NCBI GenBank assembly: GCA_047967505.1
Contig: CM106540.1
Direction: 5' to 3' (one strand)
DNA: 64,000 bases
From: Dipteris shenzhenensis
Taxonomy: Eukaryota; Polypodiophyta; Polypodiopsida; Gleicheniales
Positions 43,595 through 54,720 of the stretch are shown here, one piece after another. Numbering within the stretch: position 1 is the stretch's first letter; each line of letters begins with the position of its first letter. The notes below the pieces were generated by a model, which did not search any database, was not told where the DNA came from, and saw only the letters and a program-made list of their open reading frames with translations. Made by a program: the position numbers and the translations under genes.

Positions 43595-45493
43595 CCTGCT
43601 TAGTACACCAGTCACAAAGCTGATGTCCGACCGTGTGTTACACAAGTAAATTGCGGCTGCCCACAAGTCTTTTGTACTTCGCTTCATCCACCAGTGGTGA
43701 TGAATCCTTGTTTGAGAGCTTCACGTCAACCTCCATAGGGGTGCCAACTGTCTTGCACTCAACCATGCCAAATCCCTTCAGTATATCTCCAGCATACTTT
43801 AGCTGTGAGATGAAGATCTATTTTGGCTCTTGCCAAACTTCAATCCCCAAACAGAAATGCATGAGTTCGAGGTCTGTCATTTCAAAATCTCTTCCTAGCA
43901 AATGCTTTGTCTACAAGATCTTCTCTTCATGGTTCCCATTATGACAAGGTCGTCCACATAAAGGACCACAATCATACACCTGCCTCCTTCTCTGAAGATA
44001 TTCAAATTCGCATAAGATGGGCTCCTCCTAAACTCGTTTTGCAGCTATTTCAGCCCGTAAAGTGCCTTCTTTAGTTTACAGACTTTACCTTCTGAACCGG
44101 CAATCACCAGGGATCACAAAACCTAGTGGTTGTTCCATGTATACCTTCTCCTTGCGATCTCCATTCAGAAAGGTGGATTTTACATCCATCTGAAACACGG
44201 GCCAACTTACCTGGGCTGCTAAAGCCAAAACACTATGAATTGTGGTTTGCCGAGTTGTGGGAGCAAAAGTATCATGATAATGAAAACCATGTACCTATGC
44301 AAATCCTTTTACCACGAGTCAAGCCTTGTACTTATCTAACATGCCGTTGGACTTGTACTTGGTCTTGTACACCCACTTGGTGCCGATTACCTTGTGTTTT
44401 GGTGGTCGATCCACAAGGTCCCAAGTCTTGCTCTTCATTATGGAGCCATACTCCAATTGCATAGCCTCCATCCACCTATCATCACCCTGTGCCTCTTCAA
44501 GACACTTGGGTTCGTCAGCACGGATCACCTCTAGCATCAAAGCTAATGTCCGACCATGTGTTGCACAAGTAAATCAAGCTACCCATACGCCTTCTGTACT
44601 TCGCTTTGTCCACCAGTGGTGATGAATCCTCGTTGGAGAGCTTCACGTCAACTTCCATAGGGGTGCCAACTGTCTTGCACTCAGCCATGCCAAATGCCTT
44701 CAGTATATCTCCAGCATACTTTAGCTATGAGATGATCTGTTTTGGCTCTTGCCAAACTTCAATCCCCAAATAGAAATGCATGAGTCCGAGGTCTGTCATT
44801 TCAAACTCTCTTCCTAGAAAATGCTTTGTCTGTGAGATCTTCTCTTAATTGTTCCCTATTATGAAAAGGTCATCCACATAAAGGACCACAATCATACACC
44901 TGTCTCCTTCTCTAAAGATATACAAATTTGCTTAAGATGGGCTCCTCTTGAACCCGTTTTGCAAAAAGTAGGCAGCAATGTGCTAGTACCATGCTCGTGG
45001 GGCCTGTTTCAGCCCATAAAGTGCCTTCTTTAGTTTACAGACTTCACCTTCCGGACCGAGGATCACAAAACCTGGTGGTTGTTCCACGTATACCTTCTCC
45101 TTGAGATCTCCATTTAGAAAGGCGGATTTTACATCCATCTGAAACACGGGCCAACTTCCTTGGGCTGCTAAAGCCAAAACACTGCGAACAGTGGTTAGCC
45201 GAGCTATGGGAGAAAAAGTATCATGATAATCAAAACCATGTACCTATGCGAATCCTTTTGACATGAGCCGAGCCTTGTACTTATCCAATGTGCCGTTAGA
45301 CTTGTACTTGGTCTTGTACACCCACTTGGTGCTGATTACCTTGCGTTTTGGTGGTTGATCTACAAGGTCCCAAGTGTTGCTCTTCATTATGGATCCATAC
45401 ACCCACTGCATAGCCTCCATCCACCTATCATCACCATGTGCCTCTTCAAGACACTTGCATTCATCAGCACGGATCACCTCTGTCATCAAAGCA
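43595..45493 (-). repeat. Tandem duplication of about 0.95 kb inside copia C reverse transcriptase
   Basis: Copies 45493-44545 and 44544 to about 43595 are offset by 922-949 bp and keep the same order of motifs (CGGATCACCTCT, ACCCACTTGGTGC, GTGCCAAC). At the join (44544/44545) the RT C-terminal stretch SDI runs directly into the VIRADE segment through the shared bases GCTTTG, which suggests microhomology-mediated unequal exchange. Confidence 0.82.
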
Positions 45494-46431
45494 TAGTTGA
45501 CCAAGTGTTCCTACGCCCTTCTTTGCTCCTCTAATCTCTTGGACTGGTGGTGTTCAAATGGTTCCTCCTCAATGGCTGGAGGTTTTCTTCCGTCCAAAAG
45601 CTACTTTACCCACTTAGAGAATGGCTCTTGCCATTGTGGTTCTACAGGCTCTTCTTCATCTTCTTTGTTTTGAATCCTCCCAAGCACCATTGGGGGAGTT
45701 TGGTCTGCTACTGGTGGATATACTGGATGGATATCCTGGTCATGGTTGTCTGGGAAGGAAGCATCCTCCTCCAATTGATGCAGCTGTTCTGAGAAGACCA
45801 CATTGCAACTTACAATTACCTTCTTGATAATAGGGTTATAGAGATGGTAACCCTTTGCCTCTTCACTGTAGCCCAAGAAAATACACTTTCAGCTCTTCGG
45901 TTCCCATTTGGTCCTCGTAGCATCAGGGACATGCACAAAACAGTCACATCCAAAAACTTTGAAATGTGCAGCTGAAGGTTTCTTACCAAAAAAGGCTTAT
46001 TGTGGAGTCATCCCATTCACAGCCTTTGTGTAGCTACGATTGAAGATGTAAACTGCAGTATTACATGCTTCGGCCCAGAAAGTCTTTGGCAAATCTTTCC
46101 CCTTCATCATACTCCGAGCCATTTCGCAGATGATGCGCATCTTGCATTCTGCTACTCCATTTTGTTATGATGTATGTGGCGGGGGTTTCTGCCTCTTGAT
46201 TCCGTGACTTTTGCAGTAACTTTCGAATTCAGTTGATGTGAACTCTCCACCTCTATTTGATCTCAACTTCTTCACCCTCCTCCCCATTTCTTTCTCGACC
46301 ATTACATGCCATTCCTTGAACCTACTAAAAGCCTACTGTAGTCATCGATCAGTGTCATGAAGTAGTAGGAACCACCCAAAGCTTCCATCTCCATCTTTCC
46401 ACAGAGGTCTGTGTGAATGATCTCTAGAGGA

Positions 46432-46436
46432 GCCTT
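46432..46436. repeat. Target-site duplication GCCTT, left copy
   Basis: GCCTT directly precedes the 5' LTR of element D, and an identical GCCTT follows its 3' LTR at 51970-51974. Five bases fits copia integration. Confidence 0.9.
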
Positions 46437-46777
46437 TGTTGAGATATCGAGCTCCACTCGCGATATGCCAGGGTGACTGTTGTGCATTTATGTCACCGAC
46501 TTGTTAGCTGGAGATGCGGTTGGTACACTGCTCATGAATAATAGCTGGATGACAGCTATCCTTATCTACACTAGTTCATGGCTCAGTTAGTATGCCACCT
46601 TAGTTAGTTGAGTCCCACATATAGGGTTCTTCTATTTCTTTGTACATGTGTTCTTTTGGCTTTCACAACTAAGAAGAGGAAAACTGTTTTCAGCCTCCAC
46701 CTTTGTGTGTATTCCCCCATTGTGCATGTGAGAAAGCCACAAGTGAGACTCCTTCCCTCTCTCCCACAATCTTCACA
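46437..46777 (+). repeat. 5' LTR of copia element D
   Basis: 341 bp, TGTTGAGATATCGAG to CAATCTTCACA. It lacks 11 bp present in the 3' LTR (around 46613). Confidence 0.92.
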
Positions 46778-46790
46778 TGGTATCAGAGCC
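46778..46790 (+). promoter_or_regulatory. Primer-binding site of element D
   Basis: TGGTATCAGAGCC directly after the LTR is the classic copia site complementary to the 3' end of initiator tRNA-Met. Confidence 0.92.
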
Positions 46791-47321
46791 TTGTTCATGG
46801 TAAGGAGCTCAAGAAAGCAAGCCAAGTTCGTGGTGTCCTAGTAAGAGGACCAGTGTTGCTTTCCTATTTCGAGTTTGGGAGCAAATCTCTGCAGGTAGCA
46901 CATCCAGAAGTGCAGGAGTGCACTGTTTCAGATTGAGACGCCCTTCGCGGTGTAGCGAGAGCACAGTATATGCTGCGGGGGAAGGCGAAGCCCTTAGTGA
47001 CTTTATTTTTTTGATTTGAGGCCGTTTCGGGGCCCGTTTTGAAGGCGGAAGTTCTTTGCAGGCACTCAAAAAAAGGCCCTGTTTTTTGGTGTGCGACCAC
47101 TGCGCGGCTAGTCAGTGGAAAGGTGCCACAGAAATTGCATCGTATGCCTGTGTACAGAGATATTGGGAGTTGCAGATTCATGCCTGTTGCCTGTTGATGC
47201 AAAATCGTCACTAGGAAGTGACTGTGTGGTGAAATACCACTTTCGTCAGTTTTGCAGATCTACCCGTGTGGGGCAAAAGCTGTGTTTTTTGCAGTGACGG
47301 AATATTTTGCAGTGTTCTGTA

Positions 47322-50300
47322 ATGGCATCTGATTCTCTTTCATAGATTGTCATTGAAAAGCTTGACAAGAACAACTTCCAGGCATGGAAGTTTAGAATGA
47401 CGAATTTCTTGATGGGAAAAGGCTATTGGGAATTCATTACAGGAAATGAAAAAGAACCTGTTCTTCCTAATGTTCCCAGTCAATAGGAAATGCAGGCATT
47501 CAAAGGATGGCATGAGAGAGCCAAGAAAGTTATGTACTGGCTATCTATCAGTATTTCGGACTCCATGATTGTGCATATTCAGGATGCAAATACGCCAAAG
47601 GAGGCATGGGATACTTTGGCAAAAATGTATAGCACAAATACGCAAGCCAGGAAAATGCAACTCAAACAGGAGTTGCACAATGTGTAGAGAGAAAATTTGA
47701 GCATAAATGACTACCACATGAAAGTGAAGAAAATTGCAGATGCACTTGCTTCCATTGGGTCGCCAGTGGATGATGATGATTTGGTTTCTGTGACCTTGAA
47801 TGGTCTAGGAAAGGATTATGCACAATTCCGGACATCCATTGCCGTTCGTGAAAAATTTCCAGATTTTGAGGAGTTGATTGCTCTTCTAATTTCTGAAGAG
47901 CAGAGAAATGGGGGTGCATCTTCTTCAGTAGGAACTTCAAAAGAAACTGTCTTCTACTCAAATGCTGGCAGAGGTAGAGGCAGAGGTAGAGGAGGCCGAT
48001 CTACAGGCCATGGTAGAAATCAGAATACGCAGCAAATGCAAGAAAACCAGTCCTATGCAGGAGGACGTGGTAACTCTAGAGGCAGGGGGAGCCAAAGAGG
48101 CCGTGGTAGTTGGCAGAGAAGCCAAAATGCAAACAGCAATGTTGAATGCTACTATTGTGGCAAAATGGGTCATATGGCTAAGGACTGCTACAAAAAGCAG
48201 AATGACATTATGAATGGAAAATTGCAGCAAGGCAATTATGCATCCTCTAGCAGGCAGGGTGATGACAGAAATGAGCATCTATTTATGGTGCAGCATATGA
48301 CCAATTCTGTGACAAGTGCAGAAGAACGAAATGATGTGTGGTATGTTGACTCAGGTGCGTCAAACCACATGACAGGTCATGCAGAATGGATGCAAGATGC
48401 AAGGAAAATGGAAAAGCCAAGATTTGTGGAGACTGGTGATGATACTGCACATCCTATTGTGCAGATTGGAAAAATTCCTTTGTCTATGCAGGATGGGAAA
48501 AACAAATACTTGTCTGATGTATTTCATGTCTCGAACATCACCAAGAGCCTGGTTTTTGTTGGTCAGATGGTTGAGCAGGGCTTGCAGGTCAGATTTAATC
48601 ATCATGGATGCTTTGTTGAGGATATGAAAAATAATGGTCACTTGATAGCAAAAGGAAAGAAGAAGGGCAGGATGTTTACATTGGATGCAGACATGCCTGA
48701 ATTGAGTGCAGCAATGTTTGCACATGGGACGGGTGTAGTTGCAGATATTGATATCTGGCACAAACGCATTGGTCATGTTAATATACAGCGACTTAAATCA
48801 ATGCAAGCCCAAAATATTATTGCAGGATTGCCTAAATTCAAGGTTGCAGAAATGCACAAGGTTTGTGAAGCCTGTCAATTTGGGAAACAGGCAAGGAAAC
48901 CTTTTCCTAGGCATGTTCAAGAGAGTAAAAAGCCATTGGAATTAATCCACTCTGATGTGTGGACTACAAAAGCTGCATCTATTGGAGGCTGTCACTATTT
49001 TGTCACATTTATTGATGACTTCAGCAGAAAACTGTGGGTGTATTTTATGAAAAAGAAAAGTGAAGTGTTTGGGCACTTCAAAGCTTTCAAAGCTATGGTT
49101 GAAAAAGAAACAGGCCTGCAAATAAAATGCCTAAGGTCAGATGGAGGGGGAGAGTACCTCTCAAATGAGTTTGCAAGGTTCTTGCAGGAGCATGGTATAA
49201 AGCAAAAATATTCATGCAGTCATACCCCACAGCAAAATGGAATTGCAGAAAGAAAAAACAGGCATATTGGAGAGGTATCTCGGGCCATGCTAAATGAAAA
49301 AGATCTACCAGATTATTATTGGGCTGAAGCAGTTGCTACAGCAGTCTATATAATGAACAGGACTCCCACTGCAGCAATACATGGCATGACGCCAGAGGAG
49401 ATGTATACTGGTAGGAAACCAGATATTTCTCATTTGAAGATTTTTGGTTGCATTGCCTATGTCCATGTGCCAGATGAGTTGAGGTCCAAGTTGGATCCAA
49501 AAGCTGAGAAGTGCGTCTTTATTGGTTATTCTCTGCAGCAGAAAGGGTATAGATGCTATAACCCTTCTACACGTAAGTTCACAGTGAGCAGAGATGTTGT
49601 TTTTGATGAGATGAGCAGCTGGTATAAACCAGTAAATGTGATGATTGATGTAGATGCACAAAATGGTAATGCTGCACAGAATGCACAGCAGCAATCACAA
49701 AATATCAGTGGACCTGGAGTGTCCTCTACTAGTGGTTCACATACTTTGCCATGGACAGGCAGATTGAGATCAGGAGAATCCCCTCAAAGCAATGCAGAGA
49801 GTGGTACACAGGTATCACGAAAAGGAAAAGAGAAGGTAGATCAGCCCATGTATGATGTGAATACAGGTCACTCTTGTGTGGATGGTGAATCCAGTGGCTC
49901 AGAACAGAGCATTGATGATGAGTTGGGTATTCCTTCTGTTGTTACACCTAGAGTAAGGAAGACCAGGGATGTTTTGAGAGCACTTGCAAGCGAGCCTATT
50001 TTGCGCAGGTCTACCAGGGTTAGGTATCCTGTGGATAGGCTGAAATATGATGGATTTACAGCCATTCACTATGCCTATATGGTCAAAGTGATACAGGAAC
50101 CAGAACCCACTTCTTTTGAGCAAGCCATGGGAAATGAAAAATGGGAGAAAGCCATGGATGAAGAAATGGATGCCTTGGATGCTAATGCTACATGGGAATT
50201 GGTGCCTTTGCCTAAAGGCAAGAATGCAATTGGCTGTAAATGGGTTTATAAGATCAAGCACAATGCAGATGGTTCTGTGAATAGATACAAGGCAAGATTA

Positions 50301-51657
50301 GTTGTCAAGGGGTATGCACAGACATATGGCATTGATTATGAAGAAACTTTCAGCCCGATTGCAAGGATGGCAACCGTAAGAGCAGCCATTGCTATGGCTG
50401 CATCAAAGGGATGGTTTTTACATCAGATGGATGTAAAGAATGCCTTCTTGCATGGTGATTTGCAAGAAGAGGTCTTTATGGAGCAGCCAGCAGGTTATGT
50501 TCATGCTATTCATCCTGAGTTTGTTTGCAGGTTGAAGAAAGCCTTGTATGGCTTGAAGCAAGCACCTAGAGCATGGTCTCACAAGATAGGACAGTATCTT
50601 GTCACTATTGGCTTTCAGATTTCCAAGGCAGATTTCTCACTCTATGTGAGAAAAATAGAGAAAGGGATTATGCTGCTGGTCATTTATGTTGATGATTTGA
50701 TCATCACAGGTGATAGTGATGAAGATATCCTTCATGTGAAAATGCTATTGAGGCAGAAGTTTGAGATGAAGGATTTGGGAGAGTTGCGTTATTTCTTGGG
50801 CATTGAGGTGATTAGATCACCAAGTGGGATACAGCTCTTGCAGAGGCAGTATGGCCATACTGGACATGCTGTCCAAATATGGGATGACAGGCTGTAAGCC
50901 TATTTCAGTTTCTTTGGAGCAGAATGTGAAGCTGAGCGCAGATGCAGGTGAGATTCTAGAAGACCCTACTATGTACAGACGCATAGTAGGAAGTTTGATT
51001 TACATGACTATTACTAGGCCAGATTTAAGCTATGCTGTTGGGTTGGTAAGTCAGTTTAGGCAGGCTCCAAGGAAACTGCATTTGGATGCGGCTAGACGCA
51101 TACTCAGGTATGTGAAGTCCACATTGCAGTATGGACTATTTTATGAGGCTGGGGTTCAGTTGCATGGATACACTGATGCTGATTGGGCTGGTAGCATTTC
51201 AGATAGACGATCTACCAGTGGATATGTGTTCTCTTTTGGGAGTGCTGCAGTCACTTGGAGCAGCAAGAAACAGCCTACAGTTGCCTTGTCGAGCACAGAG
51301 GCTGAGTACAGGGGTGCAGCAATGGCTGCATGTGAGGTAGTTTGGTTGCATAAGCTACTCTATGATATGCATCAGTCTACAGATGGGCCAGTTGTCATTT
51401 ATTGTGACAACATGAGTAGTATACATTTGGCAAAGAACCCAGTCTTTCATGCCAGAACAAAGCACATTGAGGTGCATTATCACTATGTGCGAGAGAAGGT
51501 TTTACTAGGTCTTATTGATCTAGTTTATGTTAGCACAAAAGCATTGGGCGCAGAGAAGCTACGCAAGTTCAGAGACCTGCTTGGTGTGCAGGAATTGGGA
51601 TTGAGCTCAAGGGGGAGTGTTGAGATATCGAGCTCCACTCGCGATATGCCAGGGTGA
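47322..51657 (+). pseudogene. Copia element D gag-pol, nearly complete
   Basis: Gag starts at ATG 47322 (MASDSLS). In-frame TAG stops occur at 47343, 47484 and 47685, and the frame is then open from 47697 to 50897. Counted from 47697: zinc knuckle CYYCGKMGHMAKDC at residues 151-164, protease VDSGAS with Asp218, integrase triad Asp420, Asp482 and Glu518 (35 residues between the last two), and RT YVDD at 997-1000. One extra base near 50850-50853 shifts the frame; RNase H continues in the next frame (from 50824) with DADWAG, STEAEY and CDNMSS. Near 51534 nine or so codons usually found before TKALG are missing. All catalytic motifs are otherwise intact. The frame ends at 51657, inside the 3' LTR. 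Decay is slight, and autonomy is lost by the stops and shift. Confidence 0.92.
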
Positions 51658-51969
51658 CTGTTGTGCATTTATGTCACCGACTTGTTAGCTGGAGATGCGA
51701 TTGGTGCACCGCTCATGAATAATAGCTAGATGACAGCTATCCTTATCTACACTAGTTCGTGGCTCAGTTAGTATGCCACCTTAGTTAGTTGAGTTTGGTT
51801 TGAGACCCACATATAGGGTTCTTCTATTTCTTTGTACATGTGTTCTTTTGGCTTTCACAACTAAGAAGAGGAAAACTGTTTTCAGCCTCCACCTTTGTGT
51901 GTATTCCCCCATTGTGCATGTGAGAAAGCCGCAAGTGAGACTCCTTCCCTCTCTCCCACAATCTTCACA
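51618..51969 (+). repeat. 3' LTR of copia element D
   Basis: 352 bp, TGTTGAGATATCGAG to CAATCTTCACA. Same length as the solo LTR at 57173-57524. Confidence 0.92.
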
Positions 51970-53407
51970 GCCTTTGCTGCATTAGCCTCTTTAGGAAAGG
52001 GATGCCGATGCTACTTGCCCATCATGCAAGCTTCACATACATTGGGTAGATCTGAAATTTCTGGTAGGTCTGCAATCATTCCACTTTTATGCATCTCCTT
52101 CAAAGAACTAAGGCTTAGATGACCAAACCTCTCATGCCATAGCTTAGTGTTCTTCACATCCACTCGAGCACTGAAAGCTGAGAGTTTGTAAATGTTGTTG
52201 CGCCATGTACCTTTACCAACAACCTTCCCTTGAAGATGCAAAATCTGTGCACCATTCTTATCGAATTGAACTTTGAGGTCCCAATCCATGATCGCGGAAA
52301 TGGACAAGAAGTTTCTGTTGATATCTGGCACATAAAGAACATCAGACAATTGTTTTACAACTCCATCTGAGCAATCGTACCTTTTCCTTTTGCTTGACAT
52401 TTTGCATCATTGCCGACTGCTACTAGGATGTCATTCCCTACCGACTGTAGAGAGGTATACCAATCCTTCCGACTAGTCATGTGGTGTGATGCACCACTAT
52501 CAATGATCCACGGTCCATTTGTAGGTACATGAATTGCCTCCCTGCAAATCTCCTCAATTGTGACAAACAGCTCTACTGGTACTGCCTGCACGCTGTTGCT
52601 GGACTCTTTCTTTACTCCGTTCTTCTCATCTGCAATCTTCTTTCGATACTCATTTTGCTTGTGCCCTGCCTTGTTGCAATAGAAGCACTTGATCTTCTTC
52701 TTCCTCTTTTTATCATCAGAAGAAGATGGGTTACCAGAGTCCTTACCCTTACCTTTCATTGATCTGGTGTAGAAAGTTGAATCTTCTCCAGTCCTCGTCT
52801 TTTGATGCATCTACTCCTCCAGAAGCATCAATGCCGAATTTCTGTTCTGCATATTCAATGCCGTAACAAAACCGTCGTACATTGGTGGGAGAATCTATAT
52901 GCACCTTCGTGCTAGATTGTCAATGGTGATGGTGATGCCAATCGCAGTCATCTGATCGCGCAGATTCTTCACCCTCGTGATGAACTTCTCTGCTTCGTTA
53001 GTCTCAAACAACTTCTCGTTTGCGAGTTGAGTCTCCAGATTCTGAATCTGCATCTAATTTGTGGTCTCATACTAATTTGTTAAGACCGTCCATGCCTCCT
53101 CTGCTGTGGTGAAATGTTGAATTAACACCATGACGGAATCACTAACACTGCAGACAATAGAACACAATGCATCTGCATTTCTTCTTGTCCACGCGAGAAT
53201 CTCATCCACAGTTGGTACTATCTATTGTCCTGCATTGGCTGGATCCGGTCTCGCAACTGACCTCATGTCCACCCCAGTAGCAGTGTCCCAAAGCTTGTAT
53301 GCGCTTAGGATGGTCTTCATCTTGAGCTTCCAGAGTGGATAGTTAGAGCCGTCCAACTTTTTGCTTTCACCGAATGGTGGGATTCGCAGTCTTGTGGGCT
53401 GGGCCAT
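51970..53407 (-). pseudogene. Copia element C gag, protease and integrase N-terminus
   Basis: From 53407 leftward: gag starts MAQPTRLRIPPF and contains LDGSNYPLWKLKMK (DUF4219/UBN2-like), with stops near 53222 and 53060. A zinc knuckle near 52690-52650 reads CFYCNKAGHKQNEY, so its last Cys has become Tyr and it should bind zinc poorly. The protease follows with IIDSGASHHMT (about 52510-52480), then the gag-pre-integrase region with LWHERFGHLS and CEACMMGK (52150-52011). The frame is then cut by element D at 51970. Inactive. Confidence 0.83.
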
Positions 53408-53465
53408 CTCTCACAATCTACTTGCAAACAGAAATACACTACCAAATCTTCTTGCTAGAGTCCAG

Positions 53466-53477
53466 GCTCTGATACCA
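53466..53477 (-). promoter_or_regulatory. Primer-binding site of copia element C
   Basis: GCTCTGATACCA on the plus strand is the complement of TGGTATCAGAGC, directly next to the 5' LTR of element C. Confidence 0.9.
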
Positions 53478-54114
53478 TGTAAGAAAATAATACGTCTGTG
53501 CTCAACAGATAACAGGATCTCGTATGCAAGAGAGAAAACAAGATAGTATGGAGAATCAAAAATTTGCTTACTGTAGAATTGATACAATAGATGGCACTGC
53601 CACCCAACCATGCGCTCCTGTGAAAGAAGCTTCGATGGCATGCTAGAAATAGTAGAAGATGGAGGCTCGATGCTAAGGAATCAGGGTTGCTGTAGCCAGT
53701 GATGAAATGGGCTTCACAGGCTTGCTCTTATATAGCCACCAGGCGTAGTCGATTAGGCTCAATTTGGGTGACCGACCCAGCCCACCCAAAATGATCGACT
53801 GGGGGTCGGGCCACCGACCATACGATAGAACCGGTGCGCAAAATAGAGCAACTAAACCCATTTGGCCCAGAGCCATCTGGGATCATCTGAGGCTCCAAAT
53901 AGGCCTCGCAACTCGAGAGTGGGCTGCCTCGGGAAATGCTCCATCTACCCTCAGTGCGGTCAATCGAGGGATGCCTTCCCACACTTGCATGTAGCCTAGT
54001 TGGCGGTGTGCCAACTCTATCTGAAGCCATCTAGCCATCATATGGGGGGGGCATACAAGTAGAGTTAGCTTATTCTCGCGTAGTTACATGAGAGTGGAGC
54101 ATTGATATCTAACA
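53478..54114 (-). repeat. 5' LTR of copia element C
   Basis: 637 bp from TGTAAGAAAATAATA to GATATCTAACA. It is shorter than the 3' LTR because about 75-88 bp are missing near 54035, between two ATCA/TCAT words. Confidence 0.87.
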
Positions 54115-54720
54115 GATAGATTGTGTCTCATTATAACACCAAAAACTAGCACAGTGGTCTCTCCAAGCCAATCTATGATTTGCATGGGCTACGAGCAAAG
54201 AAGAGGCAAAAGGTTTCATGATGATAGGTGGTCAGCTGCACTGCAATGATGGTGTTCATAATGATAGATTGCATCTAATTATTACACCAAGAACCAGCGC
54301 GGCGGTCTCTCCAAGCCAACCTTCAATTTTAATGATCTGCATCGGTGCGTGCCCAGTGACAAGTGGCAAAGCTACAACAAAAGGCTGCGTGATGATAATT
54401 GATCAGGCGACATAGGCCAGAGACTTTTTGCACTACGTAAAGTAGTGTAGAGATGCCATGTGTTGAGCTATGAGGTGTTTTGAACAAATATATTTCATCT
54501 CATTATTACGCCAGTGCGCCTTCATGAAATCCTAAAAATTTTCTATGAGAGCGTAGGTCTGTGCAAAATTCAAATATTCCCCAAGGAGCACATCACATCA
54601 CGGCCCCAAAATGGCCCCAAAAATAGTTTCGCAATTGGCTACACCCAAGCAAACATTGACCCACATCCATCACGATTGGCTACACCCAAGCAAACGTTGA
54701 CCCACATCCATGTGCCCAAT
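54115..54720. repeat. Dispersed repeat, copy 2 (partner 7080-7685)
   Basis: Matches the 7-kb copy in the same order (TTGTGTCTCATTAT, GGCCCCAAAATGGCCCC, GGCTACACCCAAGCAAAC). Its end contains a 41-bp tandem duplication starting ATTGGCTACACCC at 54634 and 54675, absent from the other copy. Confidence 0.62.

Larger units (their letters stand above)
43026..46436 (-). pseudogene. Copia element C pol, part 2: integrase end, RT (duplicated), RNase H
   Basis: From 46436 leftward: integrase core with IIHTDLCGKM and YYFMTLIDDYSR (46430-46320), a small deletion, then RSNRGGEF (second catalytic Asp replaced by Asn in this reading) and QNGVAECK (46255-46150), a linker, then RT. RT appears twice: 45504-44545 complete with YVDD near 44880, and 44544-43650 again starting at the VIRADE segment. 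RNase H follows with SDWVGDMDSRR (about 43450) and ends GIGPKK at 43026. Many stops are present; several are TAG where the other copies have CAG. Inactive. Confidence 0.83.
46437..51969 (+). mobile_element. Complete young Ty1/copia element D, 5.5 kb
   Basis: 5' LTR 46437-46777, primer-binding site 46778 onward (TGGTATCAGAGC, initiator tRNA-Met type), gag-pol, polypurine tract (CTCAAGGGGGAG, 51606-51617), 3' LTR 51618-51969 and a perfect 5-bp duplication. By eye the LTRs differ by about six or seven substitutions and one 11-bp deletion, roughly 2 percent. It is inserted in the integrase region of element C in opposite orientation. Confidence 0.93.
42271..54114 (-). mobile_element. Ty1/copia element C, with element D inserted
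   Basis: A minus-strand copia element with both LTRs: 5' LTR 54114-53478, primer-binding site 53477-53466, gag, protease, integrase, RT, RNase H, then 3' LTR 42995-42271. Element D (46437-51969) sits inside its integrase. Without D it is about 6.3 kb, including a tandem duplication of about 0.95 kb in RT. The flanks do not carry matching 5-bp duplications (GTATT on the left, GATAG on the right), so the two ends may have been joined by later rearrangement. Confidence 0.85.
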
